Shown here: in pieces, positions 16,271-26,049 of the stretch
Position numbering within the stretch: the first letter of the stretch is position 1
Layout: each line of letters opens with the position of its first letter
Assembly: GCA_035944115.1 (NCBI GenBank)
Contig: DASZBJ010000012.1
Span: 1 to 64,000 of the forward strand
Source: Candidatus Babeliales bacterium
GTDB taxonomy: Bacteria; Babelota; Babeliae; Babelales; Vermiphilaceae
DNA: 64,000 nucleotides
Direction of reading: 5' to 3'
Notes under the pieces: generated by a model
What the model was told of the DNA's origin: nothing
What the model saw: the letters and a program-made list of their open reading frames with translations, nothing else
The model's database searches: none
Translations under genes and position numbers: made by a program

Positions 16271-18376
16271 ATGAAAAAAAACATTCTACGAACAGTATTA
16301 AAATTAAACCTTGTTAGCCTAATTTTTAGCAACGTTGCATTTGCTATCAAGCCATCCTCCTACGCTGAAGGAGCAAAGGGCACAACAGAACAAATAACAT
16401 TAGATATACAATCACCCATAACCTACGCAGAAATTGGCGAACAGTTGCTTGCTTCGTACGGCATTATCAACAACACCGCTTCATCCACAGAAACAGAAAA
16501 TAATGACCCCAAAGATCAAACAATTGATTTTAATATCCCTCAGCTTTGTGACAAAGAAGCATTGCAACAACTATACTCTCTCATTGGAGAAGAAACGCTC
16601 TCTCCTACAATAAACTATCAAACAGTGCGCACCCTTATTAAAGATTTAGAACTGTTTTACGCAACTGATAGCAATGATCACACAAATCATCTTTTCTCTT
16701 GCATAGACCGCACACAAACAGTGTTTGGTCGTGCAGAGCTTGCGGCTTGGCTTGCACAACCTACTAATAACATTGAGCTATTGCAAAAACGTCAAAATGC
16801 GGTTAGAACAATTGCAGAAAATCCCGCTTTGATGGACGAATTATCAACATTCATTGCTCACGTAAAAAAATCAACATCCGCTCTATTTAATAACTGGAAC
16901 AAAGAGCATGATGTTATTACATCATTAATCAAAAATTTGTATCCAAAAGCTTTTTCAAAATTTTTTAGTACACGCACTGCGCCACTTGAAGTTTACACTC
17001 GCTTAGGGAACCTAAACACTGCCTATTCTATGTTTTCATCATGCAAACTACTCAGTTACCCGATTTATATTTGGTTAGGACTGAAAGCTACTAATGCTGC
17101 CACGCAATATGCTGTTGAAACCGATTTATGCCCAACTCCGCCAATTTCAAAAATTATGGAAGTGGCAAAACTCCTTACATCAAAATATGCCGGCACTATG
17201 AGATCGCTCACCGATGTACAAAAGCATTCAAAACTGTTTTACCTCATGGTAGCTGGTGCACACGGCGCCGCTGCACTGTATGTCTACTTGACTGCAAAAG
17301 CACAAGCAGAACTACTCAAAGTGCCTCGGTTGGATGCACACCTTACTAATTATATGCAAACAAACCTAATCGGCATGGGATCAATCGTACAAGCAGTAGA
17401 AAAAACACACGCGTTAGAAAAAAAACATCCAGAACTAACAAAAGGTTTAACACAAAAAAGCTTCCGAAAAGGATCTAAAAACTTCTTGCACCTCGCTACA
17501 ATGTTACAAAAAAACACCTTTACTGGATCAGCATCATTCTTTTCTTGTTCAGGAAGAGTACTGGCAGCACACACATTACTCCAAAGCTGCAAGCAAGAAT
17601 TTACTAAATACATGCACGCTGTGGGAGAAATTGATGCACTGGTATCTCTTGCAAAGCTCGTGAATGAATCAAAAAACAAACCAGTACAGTATTGTTTCGT
17701 TACTTACATGGATCAAGACACACCGTACCTACAACTTACTAATTTTTGGAATCCACTCGTTGGTGCAGATCATGCAGTACCTAACAGCCTCACCATGGGT
17801 AATACCGAAAATGCTAACGGCCCGCGTGGGATTGTGCTTACCGGCACAAATACTGGTGGTAAATCAACTGCATTAAAAGCGATTCTCTTTTCTACGCTAC
17901 TTGCACACACCTGTGGTATCGCCGCTGCGCAGCAGGTGGCTTTAACACCATTTGCATACATTGGCTCATCGCTCAACATTATAGATAGCATTACCGCTGG
18001 AAAATCACTTTCTCAGGCAGAAGCAGAACGAATTGCATTCTTGATAAAGCATGCACGCGCATTAAAAAATAAAGAGTTCGGAATCGTGATTAATGATGAA
18101 CTATTCCATGGCCTTGCAGCACGTACAGCGGATGAAGAAACCTATAAATGTATTCAATATCTTCTGGAATGCCTAAACCTACTTCATATGACCGCAACAC
18201 ATACTGACCGTGCGACCAACTTAGAAAAAGAAACAAACGGGTTGAGTCAAAACTATCGCATGGAAGCATACATCAATGAGCAAGAGGAAGTGGTGCGACC
18301 ATTCATTCTAGAACCGGGCATTAACCGATACCATATTGGCAGTCATATTGTACAAACAGCCATAAAGAATGCATAG
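16271..18376 (+). CDS. Secreted or membrane MutS-like ATPase, copy 2 of 3
   Basis: This 701-aa protein has a signal peptide (VLKLNLVSLIFSNVAFA). After it, the motif SPITYAEIGEQLLASYGI is nearly identical to copy 1. The MutS core-like part reads DRTQTVFGRAELAAWLAQP. Hydrophobic stretches lie in the middle (LMVAGAHGAAALYVYL). The ATPase part carries GTNTGGKST near 524-532, INDELFHGLAA in place of DELGRGTS, ATHTDRATNLE, and ends EPGINRYHIGSHIV like copy 1. All nucleotide-binding residues appear intact. It is separated from copies 1 and 3 by hairpins, so the genes are probably separate units that arose by tandem duplication. Confidence 0.85.
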   Translation: MKKNILRTVLKLNLVSLIFSNVAFAIKPSSYAEGAKGTTEQITLDIQSPITYAEIGEQLLASYGIINNTASSTETENNDPKDQTIDFNIPQLCDKEALQQLYSLIGEETLSPTINYQTVRTLIKDLELFYATDSNDHTNHLFSCIDRTQTVFGRAELAAWLAQPTNNIELLQKRQNAVRTIAENPALMDELSTFIAHVKKSTSALFNNWNKEHDVITSLIKNLYPKAFSKFFSTRTAPLEVYTRLGNLNTAYSMFSSCKLLSYPIYIWLGLKATNAATQYAVETDLCPTPPISKIMEVAKLLTSKYAGTMRSLTDVQKHSKLFYLMVAGAHGAAALYVYLTAKAQAELLKVPRLDAHLTNYMQTNLIGMGSIVQAVEKTHALEKKHPELTKGLTQKSFRKGSKNFLHLATMLQKNTFTGSASFFSCSGRVLAAHTLLQSCKQEFTKYMHAVGEIDALVSLAKLVNESKNKPVQYCFVTYMDQDTPYLQLTNFWNPLVGADHAVPNSLTMGNTENANGPRGIVLTGTNTGGKSTALKAILFSTLLAHTCGIAAAQQVALTPFAYIGSSLNIIDSITAGKSLSQAEAERIAFLIKHARALKNKEFGIVINDELFHGLAARTADEETYKCIQYLLECLNLLHMTATHTDRATNLEKETNGLSQNYRMEAYINEQEEVVRPFILEPGINRYHIGSHIVQTAIKNA

Positions 18377-18403
18377 AATCGATAAAGTAAAACAAAAAAG
18401 AGC

Positions 18404-18437
18404 AGAGCGATAAACACACAGTCGCTCTCTTTTTTTT
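18404..18437 (+). terminator. Terminator after MutS-like copy 2
   Basis: AGAGCGA pairs with TCGCTCT across an 11-nt loop and is followed by C and eight T residues, a textbook intrinsic terminator 27 nt past the stop. Confidence 0.9.
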
Positions 18438-18467
18438 ATAAACTGTACTCATTTTTCACGCGAGAGC

Positions 18468-20414
18468 ATGATGAAGCAACAAACAAATCACTTCTTTTTT
18501 ATTTTACATCTTATTATCTGCACATTCTTTAATAGTATTGTGTTTACCCTTGCCCCAACTGCAGCAGAACAAGGACAACAACTGGAACAAGCCCCTATCA
18601 CCCATCAAACTATTGCCGAGCTCCTTCTTACATCATACGGAGTCACTACCACCGAAAAACCTAAAGAAAAAGATCCTGATAAAAAAACAGAACCATCTGA
18701 TCGTGAAAAATTACAAAAATTTTATACGCTTCTTATAGCAGAAGAACCGCTCTATAACGTTACGCCTGCAAAAAACAGAGAAATGCGTACCTTCATAAAA
18801 AATTTAGAACTATTTTTCACGCAAGGAAATGAAGATCACTCGAAACATTTTTTCTCTGCTATTGATCGTACACAAACCGTTTTTGGCCGTGCAGCATTGG
18901 CTGCCATGCTCGTACAACCAAGCAGTGATATTGCCATACTAAAAAAACAACAAGATACAATCCGATTACTTGTGGAAAATGAAGCGTTAATGAACGAGCT
19001 TTTGGCTCTCGTTGATCAAATAAAACAGGTAGAGACCGCCATACTAAATAATTATGAACATCAAGATACTGCCTCCAAACAACTGTACCCTGATATTGGC
19101 CGTCAGAATGTCGTTTTTTTAGAACTATTTACCCGTTATGTTCAATGCCATACAGCGCTAACAGGCCTAGTAAGTCTTACTCTTATACCTGGAAGGGCTG
19201 CTCACAACATTATTCAATCTTTAAGACGCTCACGTTCCATCACAATACATCACGCATATGAAGGGATACAAGCGCTATTTGGCTTACTTGGTGGTACATT
19301 GTTCATAAGCCTTGCTAAAGCAAGTGCAGACAAAATTAAAGAGTTACAAACTAATGTAATGGGCGTGAGAACCCTACTAGATATTGTTCAAAAAATAAAA
19401 AACATTACTCATAGTAATACAAAACTTAATCTTATAATTGCCCCTGCCACTTCTGCTCAGAAATCTAAAAATTATAAACAACTACTACAATTACTCAGTA
19501 GCAATACGTTTACAGGAAAAGCATCATATTTTTCATCAGCCGGAAGAATACTTGCTGCTGGTCATTTAATGGTAGGTTGCAGAGAAGATTTTATTCCGTT
19601 CATGAAAACCATTGGAGAACTGGATGCGTTACTTTCGCTTGCAAGACTCATAAAAGGATCAAAAAACAAATCGGTCGGCTATTCGTTTGTTACCTACACA
19701 CAACAGGATTATCCATATCTAGAACTCAATGGTTTTTGGAATCCAATTGTAACCGCTGAGCATGCAATACCAAACAATATCACTTTTGGGGGAGTAGATG
19801 ATTGCCGCAATGCCACCAATATCGTTTTAACTGGTGCAAATACGGGCGGAAAATCCACTGCATTAAAAGCAATATTATGTGCAATTCTTCTTGCACAAAC
19901 CTGTTGTATTGCACCCGCTGCCAGCCTTACCATCACACCATTTACATCAATCAATGCCTCTTTAAAAACCATCGATAACACCGCAAAGGGTGTTTCGCAA
20001 TTTCAAGCAGAAGCAGATCGCATTGTCGATTTAATGTTTGAGGCGGATGCGCTCAAAGATAATGAATGTATGTTTATTGCAACTGATGAACTGCCTAATG
20101 GAACCTCTGGCGATCAAGCAGAAGAAGTGATGTATACTTTTGTTAAATATCTTGCAGCAAATCCACACGTCCTCAGCGCGGTTGCCACACACTTTCCTAA
20201 ACTTGTCACACAACTTGAACAAGAAACAAATGGCCTGTGCAAAAATTATCGCATGGAAGCGTATGTCAATGAGCACGGAGAACTCATACGGCCATTTATA
20301 TTAGAACCTGGCATTAGTGAGTCCAAAATCGCTCAAATAATTTTAGAAAAAACATTCGAAAGAAGAAAAGCTGAACGAGAAAAACAAAAAGTGCAAACAG
20401 CGTCAGTCGATTAA
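18468..20414 (+). CDS. Secreted or membrane MutS-like ATPase, copy 3 of 3
   Basis: The 648-aa product is the most divergent copy. It has a hydrophobic signal segment (FFFILHLIICTFFNSIVF) after a double ATG. The core-like part is DRTQTVFGRAALAAMLVQP, where copies 1 and 2 have ELAAWL. Walker A (GANTGGKST) is intact near residue 455. The Walker B region reads ATDELPNGTSGD, closer to MutS DELGRGTS in its GTS but with Pro-Asn inserted where Gly-Arg stands. A 30-residue Lys/Glu-rich tail follows the shared end EPGI. The middle lacks about 50 residues present in copies 1 and 2. It converges on the NRAMP-like gene; a weak GGGA/TCCC hairpin lies in the 53-nt gap. Confidence 0.83.
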   Translation: MMKQQTNHFFFILHLIICTFFNSIVFTLAPTAAEQGQQLEQAPITHQTIAELLLTSYGVTTTEKPKEKDPDKKTEPSDREKLQKFYTLLIAEEPLYNVTPAKNREMRTFIKNLELFFTQGNEDHSKHFFSAIDRTQTVFGRAALAAMLVQPSSDIAILKKQQDTIRLLVENEALMNELLALVDQIKQVETAILNNYEHQDTASKQLYPDIGRQNVVFLELFTRYVQCHTALTGLVSLTLIPGRAAHNIIQSLRRSRSITIHHAYEGIQALFGLLGGTLFISLAKASADKIKELQTNVMGVRTLLDIVQKIKNITHSNTKLNLIIAPATSAQKSKNYKQLLQLLSSNTFTGKASYFSSAGRILAAGHLMVGCREDFIPFMKTIGELDALLSLARLIKGSKNKSVGYSFVTYTQQDYPYLELNGFWNPIVTAEHAIPNNITFGGVDDCRNATNIVLTGANTGGKSTALKAILCAILLAQTCCIAPAASLTITPFTSINASLKTIDNTAKGVSQFQAEADRIVDLMFEADALKDNECMFIATDELPNGTSGDQAEEVMYTFVKYLAANPHVLSAVATHFPKLVTQLEQETNGLCKNYRMEAYVNEHGELIRPFILEPGISESKIAQIILEKTFERRKAEREKQKVQTASVD

Positions 20415-20467
20415 AAAACACACGGCGTGCTAAATACTCAGGGAACAATGAATCGCTCCCAATCTCT

Positions 20468-21748
20468 TCACCTACACCACAATGGCAATAATGCCGCTGT
20501 AGTCATCAAAAAAAACGTTACAATGCCCAAAAAGTTAATCCCATATCCATTGCTAAATTCCCCCATTAACTCTTTTTTATTTGCCAAAATCAGTAAAAAC
20601 AGAATAAACGGTACCGCTGCGAAACAGTTAACAATCGCTGCATACAACAAGGCCTGAATCGGATTAATCCCCATAAAGTTAATACACAATCCCAACAATG
20701 TTGAAATTGCAATAACGCCGTAAAAAAATTTAGCTTGATGAAATTTGTGTGCCAAGCTTCTTGGATAATCAAAAATTTCGGCTAACGCATATGCTGATGC
20801 ACCTGCAAGAATTGGAATCCCTAAAAGCCCTGCTCCTATGATGCCGACAGAAAAAATAATATACGCAAATTTTCCTGCAAATGGCTGCAAGGCAATTGCT
20901 GCATCATATGCTGAATCAATAGTAGTAATGCCATTTTTATGCAACGCACTATAACAAGTAAGTACAATAAACAACGCAACAAACTGAGAAAAAAACATAC
21001 CAATCCAAGTATCTTTTGGCATTTTCTCTATCAACTCCTTAATTTCATCTTCTGTTTTGTGGTCAAGTTTTTCTTCTATTTCTTGCGATGCTTGCCAGAA
21101 AAAAAGATAGGGAGAAATGGTGGTACCGACAAAACCCGCTGCTATCAATAAAAATTCTTTATCACATTGGATATAAGGCGTAAACGTATGCTGAATCACC
21201 TTCCCCCAATCATCGGTGGTCAATAAACCAGTGATAATATACGCAATTAAAAAACTAGAAAGAAACAAAAGTAATCTTGAATAGGTACGATACGAAACAA
21301 AAATCTCTAATGCAATCATAATCAGGGTGGTAAAAATAGCCCAAAAATAGATCTGGTATCCAAAGACTAGTTGCATTGACGCTGCCATAATAGAAATATC
21401 TGCACCAATATTAATGGTGTTGGCAATCACTAAAATTGCAATCGCGCTATATAAAATCGGTTTTGGAAAATAATCTTTCATGTTTGCAGCAAGCCCTTTG
21501 CCCGTTACCAATCCAATACGCGCGCTCATAATCTGCACTGCATACATCAGTGGCAATTGAAACGGCAATAACCATAACATGAGGGGTCCGTATTTTGCTC
21601 CTGCAAGTGAATAGGTTCCTATACCCGATGGATCATTATCAGCAGATCCTGTTATAAACCCAGGCCCTAATGCTCTGAATTCTTTTTTTATCCCATCATA
21701 CAGTCGTTGTAACAGCGAGCGTTTTTTAATCGTATTTTTTACGTGCAT
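20468..21748 (-). CDS. NRAMP-related divalent metal transporter
   Basis: The 426-aa protein has about 11 hydrophobic helices and belongs to the NRAMP/SLC11 superfamily (PF01566). The first helix reads GPGFITGSADNDPSGIGTYS. Canonical manganese/iron NRAMPs have DPGN at this point, and MPHN in helix 6, where this protein has TTISPYLFFWQ. That pattern fits the NRAMP-related branch, for which magnesium or broader metal transport has been described, so iron or manganese should not be assumed. Lys/Glu-rich cytoplasmic loops surround residue 225-250. It should sit in the inner membrane and import divalent metal with the proton gradient. It precedes the ABC exporter in the same direction but across 50 nt, so linkage is uncertain. 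Confidence 0.88.
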   Translation of the reverse strand: MHVKNTIKKRSLLQRLYDGIKKEFRALGPGFITGSADNDPSGIGTYSLAGAKYGPLMLWLLPFQLPLMYAVQIMSARIGLVTGKGLAANMKDYFPKPILYSAIAILVIANTINIGADISIMAASMQLVFGYQIYFWAIFTTLIMIALEIFVSYRTYSRLLLFLSSFLIAYIITGLLTTDDWGKVIQHTFTPYIQCDKEFLLIAAGFVGTTISPYLFFWQASQEIEEKLDHKTEDEIKELIEKMPKDTWIGMFFSQFVALFIVLTCYSALHKNGITTIDSAYDAAIALQPFAGKFAYIIFSVGIIGAGLLGIPILAGASAYALAEIFDYPRSLAHKFHQAKFFYGVIAISTLLGLCINFMGINPIQALLYAAIVNCFAAVPFILFLLILANKKELMGEFSNGYGINFLGIVTFFLMTTAALLPLWCR

Positions 21749-21800
21749 AACATCTACCTACTTTTTTAAAATTTTTAATCCACTATAAACACGAATACAG

Positions 21801-23555
21801 TTATGCCCCCGTTTGCAATCGCCATAACTTTGCATATGTACCGTTCTTTTGCACCAGATCACTATGTGTGCCAGATTCTAGTATTGCACCTTTTTCCAGT
21901 ACGAATATGGTATCTGCGTTACGTATTGTTGAAAGCTTATGAGCGATGATAATAATCGTTTTTTTATTAGCAAGCGTTTCAAGAGAATCCCGAATTGCCG
22001 CTTCAGTTTCATTATCCAGTGCTGATGTTGCTTCATCAAATATTAAAATTGACGGATTTTTAAGCAGAGCTCTTGCTATAGCAATTCTTTGTCGCTGACC
22101 CCCAGATAAATTTTTACCATTTTCACCAACTATAAAATCATAATCGCCGGGCACACTCATTATAAATTCATGCACTTCTGCCATTTTGGCAACTCGTATA
22201 ATCTCTGCATCTGACACGTGTGTCATACCATATGCTATATTTTCTCTTACTGATCCATTGATAAGATACAAATCCTGGCTTACAAGACCAATATGCGCAC
22301 GCAAATCATGCAGTTTTATATCACTAATGCTCACATTTTCAATACGTATAGCTCCTCCGGTCATCTCATAAAATCGTAATAATAGTTTGACAATAGAACT
22401 TTTACCGGATCCCGTTGTACCAACAAATGCCACCGTTTTATTTTTTGGTATAACAAATGAAAGATTATGATACAGCTGGGTTCCATTTGGATACACAAAT
22501 GCCACTTCATCAAATACAATATACGGTTCTATCAATTTACTCTGTGGATAGGTATGCATAGCATCTTTAATACCAATCGGATGATGCAAGATGTCTTTAA
22601 TTTTACGCAAAGACGCCATTGCCCGTTCATACATATCAGTAATCGTAGTTAATGTGGTAAATGGCCATAAAAAACGCTGGGTTAAAAATACGAGAATACT
22701 ATATTCGCTCAAGGATATTGATCCTTGCAAAGCGGCAGTTCCTCCAATAACAAGCGACGCTACAAAGCCACATAATATCCCCATCCGGACGATTGGTATA
22801 TACAATGCGCTAATATTACTCGCCGCATGATTAGCGTTTGTATAGGCAACACTTTCTCTGCTCAAAGCAGCAAGCTCATATTCTTCGGCTGTATAACTTT
22901 TAATGGTAGTCATACCAAACAACCGATTACTAATATGACTGTTTAACTTTTCAATATGATCTCGCACAATTGCATATCGACGCGCCAATACTTTTTGAAA
23001 GAAAAATGCCATTACAACCACAAATGGAATCGGTATTATTGTCACTACTGCCAGCGATGGAGAGATATAAAAAAATATACCCCCCATTGCAATAACATTT
23101 ACACACAATTGTATGAATGCGTTAGGCCCTTCACTTAAACACTGTTCCAATTGATTAATATCGGCATTAAGAATTGCGGTAAGACCTCCCGTTGTTTTAT
23201 TTTCGAAATAAGACATTTCAAGTTGTTGTATATGATTGTACGTATCAAGCCGTAGTGAGTGCTGAATATCTTGGGCAATTTTCCGCCACAACACAAGATG
23301 TACATACTCAAATATCGATTCTAAAATCCAAAAAATTGAAACTAGAGCTCCCACCACATACAATTGTGTAAACGGATCAGATACGCCTAAATAGGCAATA
23401 ATCGATGCATCTTGCTTAACAATAACATCGATTGCAACACCAATTAATACCTCAGGAACAATATCGCACAATTTATTTAATATCGAGCTAAAAGAAGCAA
23501 TAAGGATTGCCCATCGATGCGGCTTTATATACTGACTAAAAAAAGAATTTTTCAT
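21801..23555 (-). CDS. ABC exporter, fused membrane and ATPase domains (MsbA-like)
   Basis: Half-transporters of this type dimerise and export lipids, drugs or peptides. Residues 1-310 hold six predicted membrane helices with the ABC transmembrane type 1 pattern (SYFENKTTGGLTAILNADI in the first coupling region). The ATPase part has Walker A GTTGSGKSS, the signature LSGGQRQRIAIARA, Walker B ILIFDEATSALD and the switch His in IIIIAHKLSTI. I chose ATG 23555 (KNSFFSQYIKPHRW follows) because upstream in-frame starts have no ribosome site and add no recognisable sequence. Substrate is unknown; lipid export (MsbA) is one possibility, a drug or peptide the other. Confidence 0.92.
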   Translation of the reverse strand: MKNSFFSQYIKPHRWAILIASFSSILNKLCDIVPEVLIGVAIDVIVKQDASIIAYLGVSDPFTQLYVVGALVSIFWILESIFEYVHLVLWRKIAQDIQHSLRLDTYNHIQQLEMSYFENKTTGGLTAILNADINQLEQCLSEGPNAFIQLCVNVIAMGGIFFYISPSLAVVTIIPIPFVVVMAFFFQKVLARRYAIVRDHIEKLNSHISNRLFGMTTIKSYTAEEYELAALSRESVAYTNANHAASNISALYIPIVRMGILCGFVASLVIGGTAALQGSISLSEYSILVFLTQRFLWPFTTLTTITDMYERAMASLRKIKDILHHPIGIKDAMHTYPQSKLIEPYIVFDEVAFVYPNGTQLYHNLSFVIPKNKTVAFVGTTGSGKSSIVKLLLRFYEMTGGAIRIENVSISDIKLHDLRAHIGLVSQDLYLINGSVRENIAYGMTHVSDAEIIRVAKMAEVHEFIMSVPGDYDFIVGENGKNLSGGQRQRIAIARALLKNPSILIFDEATSALDNETEAAIRDSLETLANKKTIIIIAHKLSTIRNADTIFVLEKGAILESGTHSDLVQKNGTYAKLWRLQTGA

Positions 23556-23835
23556 AATTATTCTCTGATACATGACTTGTTTTATTTCAATCAAAAAACA
23601 ATAACGTAATACATAGTATATAAACTATATAAATCTATTTTTTCAAGAAAAAACAATGATTAACACAGAACCATTTTGTTTTTTTGTCACGATCAACCAG
23701 CAGACAACTTGCAGCTGGTTCTTATAAAAAAAAGAATTCTCCTTAATCTGTATTGACTCTCTTCTTGTAACGTGTTAATTCATGATCATGATAAAAATTA
23801 TATATTTTTAAAAAATCGATAAGGCGGAGTGAGAT
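23556..23835. other. Intergenic region between divergent ABC exporter and G1 peptidase genes
   Basis: The AT-rich spacer should contain both promoters. A hairpin AACCAGC...GCTGGTT lies at about 23696-23723. A TTGACT hexamer at 23754 could be a -35 element for the peptidase gene, but the -10 match is poor. No gene is seen. Confidence 0.4.
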
Positions 23836-24699
23836 ATGAAGCACCAGTTTTTAATACATAGTTTATTTATTGTACTGTCTATTACAGGCAATCTACTATG
23901 CAACACAACGATACATGATATAAAACAAGAAACCTACACCCATATTGAATGCACAGTACATCCAATAACTGAAAAATTAGCACGAGACTCTCATATACAT
24001 ATACCTGGTCCAAAGATCAGTTCACGTATGCGATCAGGAACCGTTGTAGAATCAAGTACAAACTGGAGTGGTTATGTAGCAGTATCAAACATAAATAATC
24101 CCGCAAAAAATTCTGTTTCTGCAGTGACCGGATCATGGGTAGTCCCTTCAATCATTGCATCTAGAAATAATAGTTACTCAGCTTTCTGGATAGGTATAGA
24201 TGGTTATACAAGTCCAACGGTTGAGCAACTCGGCACTGCACATGATTGGTCAAGTGGAGCGCTAGAAAGTTATGCATGGTTTGAAATGTATCCAGGAGGT
24301 AGTTACAGCATTGGAGGATTCCCTCTGCGTGCAGGAGATATAATTAGTGCAACAATTGTATACTCGGGAAATGGCATTTTCACTATGCATTTATATAATG
24401 ATACTGAGCAGAAATATGTTTCGATACCAACTCAATACACAACATTAAGAACTGCTTTAAGAAGTTCCGCTGAATGGATTGTAGAAGCTCCGTATTATAA
24501 TGGCATCCTACCACTCGCAAATTTCGGTGTAGGCCATCTTAACAACTGCACGGCAACCATTAATGGCGTTACTAATGGCATAGGATTATTCCCTAATATT
24601 GCTTTAACAATGGTAACACCTAAAGGTGGACTCAAAGCGGTTACTTCTCCGTTATTACCAGACAAAAAATCTTTTTTTGTAACCTGGAAAGGCCAGTAA
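23836..24699 (+). CDS. Secreted G1-family (eqolisin-type) glutamic peptidase
   Basis: Eqolisins are acid endopeptidases that use a Gln-Glu pair. The 287-aa protein opens with a signal peptide (FLIHSLFIVLSITGNLLC), a pro-like segment to about residue 70, then the fold's strands: STNWSGYVAV, GSWVVPSI, SAFWIGIDGY, and the catalytic Gln131 in TVEQLGT. Glu213 in SSAEWIVEAP follows at a spacing of 82, close to the 83 residues between Gln53 and Glu136 in the fungal prototype. Both catalytic positions are therefore present. It would act outside the cell or in an acidic host compartment such as a phagosome. GGCGGAGTGAG precedes the start. A long hairpin follows the gene. Confidence 0.9.
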   Translation: MKHQFLIHSLFIVLSITGNLLCNTTIHDIKQETYTHIECTVHPITEKLARDSHIHIPGPKISSRMRSGTVVESSTNWSGYVAVSNINNPAKNSVSAVTGSWVVPSIIASRNNSYSAFWIGIDGYTSPTVEQLGTAHDWSSGALESYAWFEMYPGGSYSIGGFPLRAGDIISATIVYSGNGIFTMHLYNDTEQKYVSIPTQYTTLRTALRSSAEWIVEAPYYNGILPLANFGVGHLNNCTATINGVTNGIGLFPNIALTMVTPKGGLKAVTSPLLPDKKSFFVTWKGQ

Positions 24700-24704
24700 A
24701 TTTT

Positions 24705-24751
24705 TTATATCAGCATGCGCTCATTTTTAAAATAAGCGCATGCTGATATAA
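24705..24751 (+). terminator. 17-bp perfect stem-loop after the G1 peptidase gene
   Basis: TTATATCAGCATGCGCT pairs perfectly with AGCGCATGCTGATATAA across a 13-nt loop, just past the stop codon. No T-run follows on the plus strand, but T6 precedes it, so it could also act as a minus-strand terminator or protect the mRNA 3' end. Confidence 0.75.
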
Positions 24752-24866
24752 CGTAGAGATTTTAGTTATCTCTTGCACATCATTCTCCATGACTTTTTCA
24801 AAAAAATTGAGTAGTGTTGGTTGTAAGTAGAAACAATCAAAACTACTTTAATGTAAAGGGAATTGG

Positions 24867-26042
24867 ATGAAATTATATCAAACAACAATATCCGCCTATT
24901 TGCTACTCAGCGCACTCCTGGCAACAAGCATGATTACCTATGCAGGTTCTCCTGAAAATGAAGATCCTCAACCACGATTTGCAATAATTATCGATCCTAT
25001 CGCAGAAATGCATAACAGCTTTCCTCCTCCATTACATCCTTCTGCTGCACCTCAAACCAAAAAATGTCGGCGCGCTCATCAGGGGCTTTACAATGAAATT
25101 ATCTTCTGCAGCGCACAAGCGTTGAGCTTTGCTCAAGTCTATTGCCCGAATGCAATATATGGATTTGATGAAACCACGGGAGAATCACGGAACAGCTTTT
25201 GGCTCTATCAAAATCAGATACAACTATTTACTGATATTGATAAACACCTTCTGCAAGCAATTCCTAATCCTGCATATGGCGCAGAACCAACAGTGGTACT
25301 CATCTATCCATGGAACAATTTTTCAATCGGTACGCGCTTTAACTATCTTCCAGAACAAGACACGCATAACGCATATGCAATTGTGTATGCTGATTACCAT
25401 AACAATGAGCTGCTCTTTGATTTTATTCCAAAACATGATGCGATTATTGAAAAAAACCAAGATGAAGATGCGACACGCAATCTCATGGTCACTATTGCAC
25501 AAAATCTTATCGATCGCGTAGCACTGAGTGCAGAACATGCGGTAATTCCATTCGTGTGGGGTGGTAGTAGTTTTATCCGTTTCGCCACTGATTATGATTT
25601 TTACCAAGAGAATGGCGTATGGCATAGAAATGACATTGAACAACCATACACCGGATACGACAATTCAGAATTTGTTATGCGCATGGCACAAATGGCTGGC
25701 GTATCATTTCCGTATAAAACAACTACTGCTATTGGCTTAGGCTTAGCACAACAAGCACTACAAACGCATGATACACTCAAAGAAGGTGATCTCATTTGGG
25801 CACCTGGATATGTTGCAATAATCAGCAATATTGAACGAAATGAAATTATCCAAGCGCGTGGATATTCAAGCGGATATGGATGCATACACCGTTGCACATT
25901 GAGCGAATGCTTTACCAATATCACTACCTATGATGAACTCCTTGACGCATATTTTTCCGAAACACCAATTCAATTTAGAGATAGACAGGGCAATCCTATT
26001 GGACAAAGCATCAATTTCAAAATACTAAAACTTATAGATTAA
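24867..26042 (+). CDS. Secreted NlpC/P60-like protein lacking the catalytic Cys
   Basis: The 391-aa protein has a signal peptide (SAYLLLSALLATSMITYAG), an N-terminal region to about residue 215 that may be an SH3-like or unique binding part, and a C-terminal NlpC/P60 fold: IPFVWGGSS, GYDNSEFVMRMAQ, LKEGDLIWAPGYVAIISN and EIIQARGY. Active NlpC/P60 peptidases have DCSG at the second motif and HVGI at the third. Here Asn266 replaces the Cys and Tyr315 replaces the His. It is therefore probably not a cell-wall peptidase but a binding protein or an enzyme with changed chemistry. TAAAGGGAATTGG precedes the start; a terminator follows. Confidence 0.8.
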   Translation: MKLYQTTISAYLLLSALLATSMITYAGSPENEDPQPRFAIIIDPIAEMHNSFPPPLHPSAAPQTKKCRRAHQGLYNEIIFCSAQALSFAQVYCPNAIYGFDETTGESRNSFWLYQNQIQLFTDIDKHLLQAIPNPAYGAEPTVVLIYPWNNFSIGTRFNYLPEQDTHNAYAIVYADYHNNELLFDFIPKHDAIIEKNQDEDATRNLMVTIAQNLIDRVALSAEHAVIPFVWGGSSFIRFATDYDFYQENGVWHRNDIEQPYTGYDNSEFVMRMAQMAGVSFPYKTTTAIGLGLAQQALQTHDTLKEGDLIWAPGYVAIISNIERNEIIQARGYSSGYGCIHRCTLSECFTNITTYDELLDAYFSETPIQFRDRQGNPIGQSINFKILKLID

Positions 26043-26049
26043 AATTCAT

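Noticed and set aside
14033-20414. Calling the three tandem ATPases mismatch-repair MutS
   Set aside because: They lack the mismatch-binding and connector domains, have leader peptides, internal hydrophobic stretches and changed Walker B motifs.
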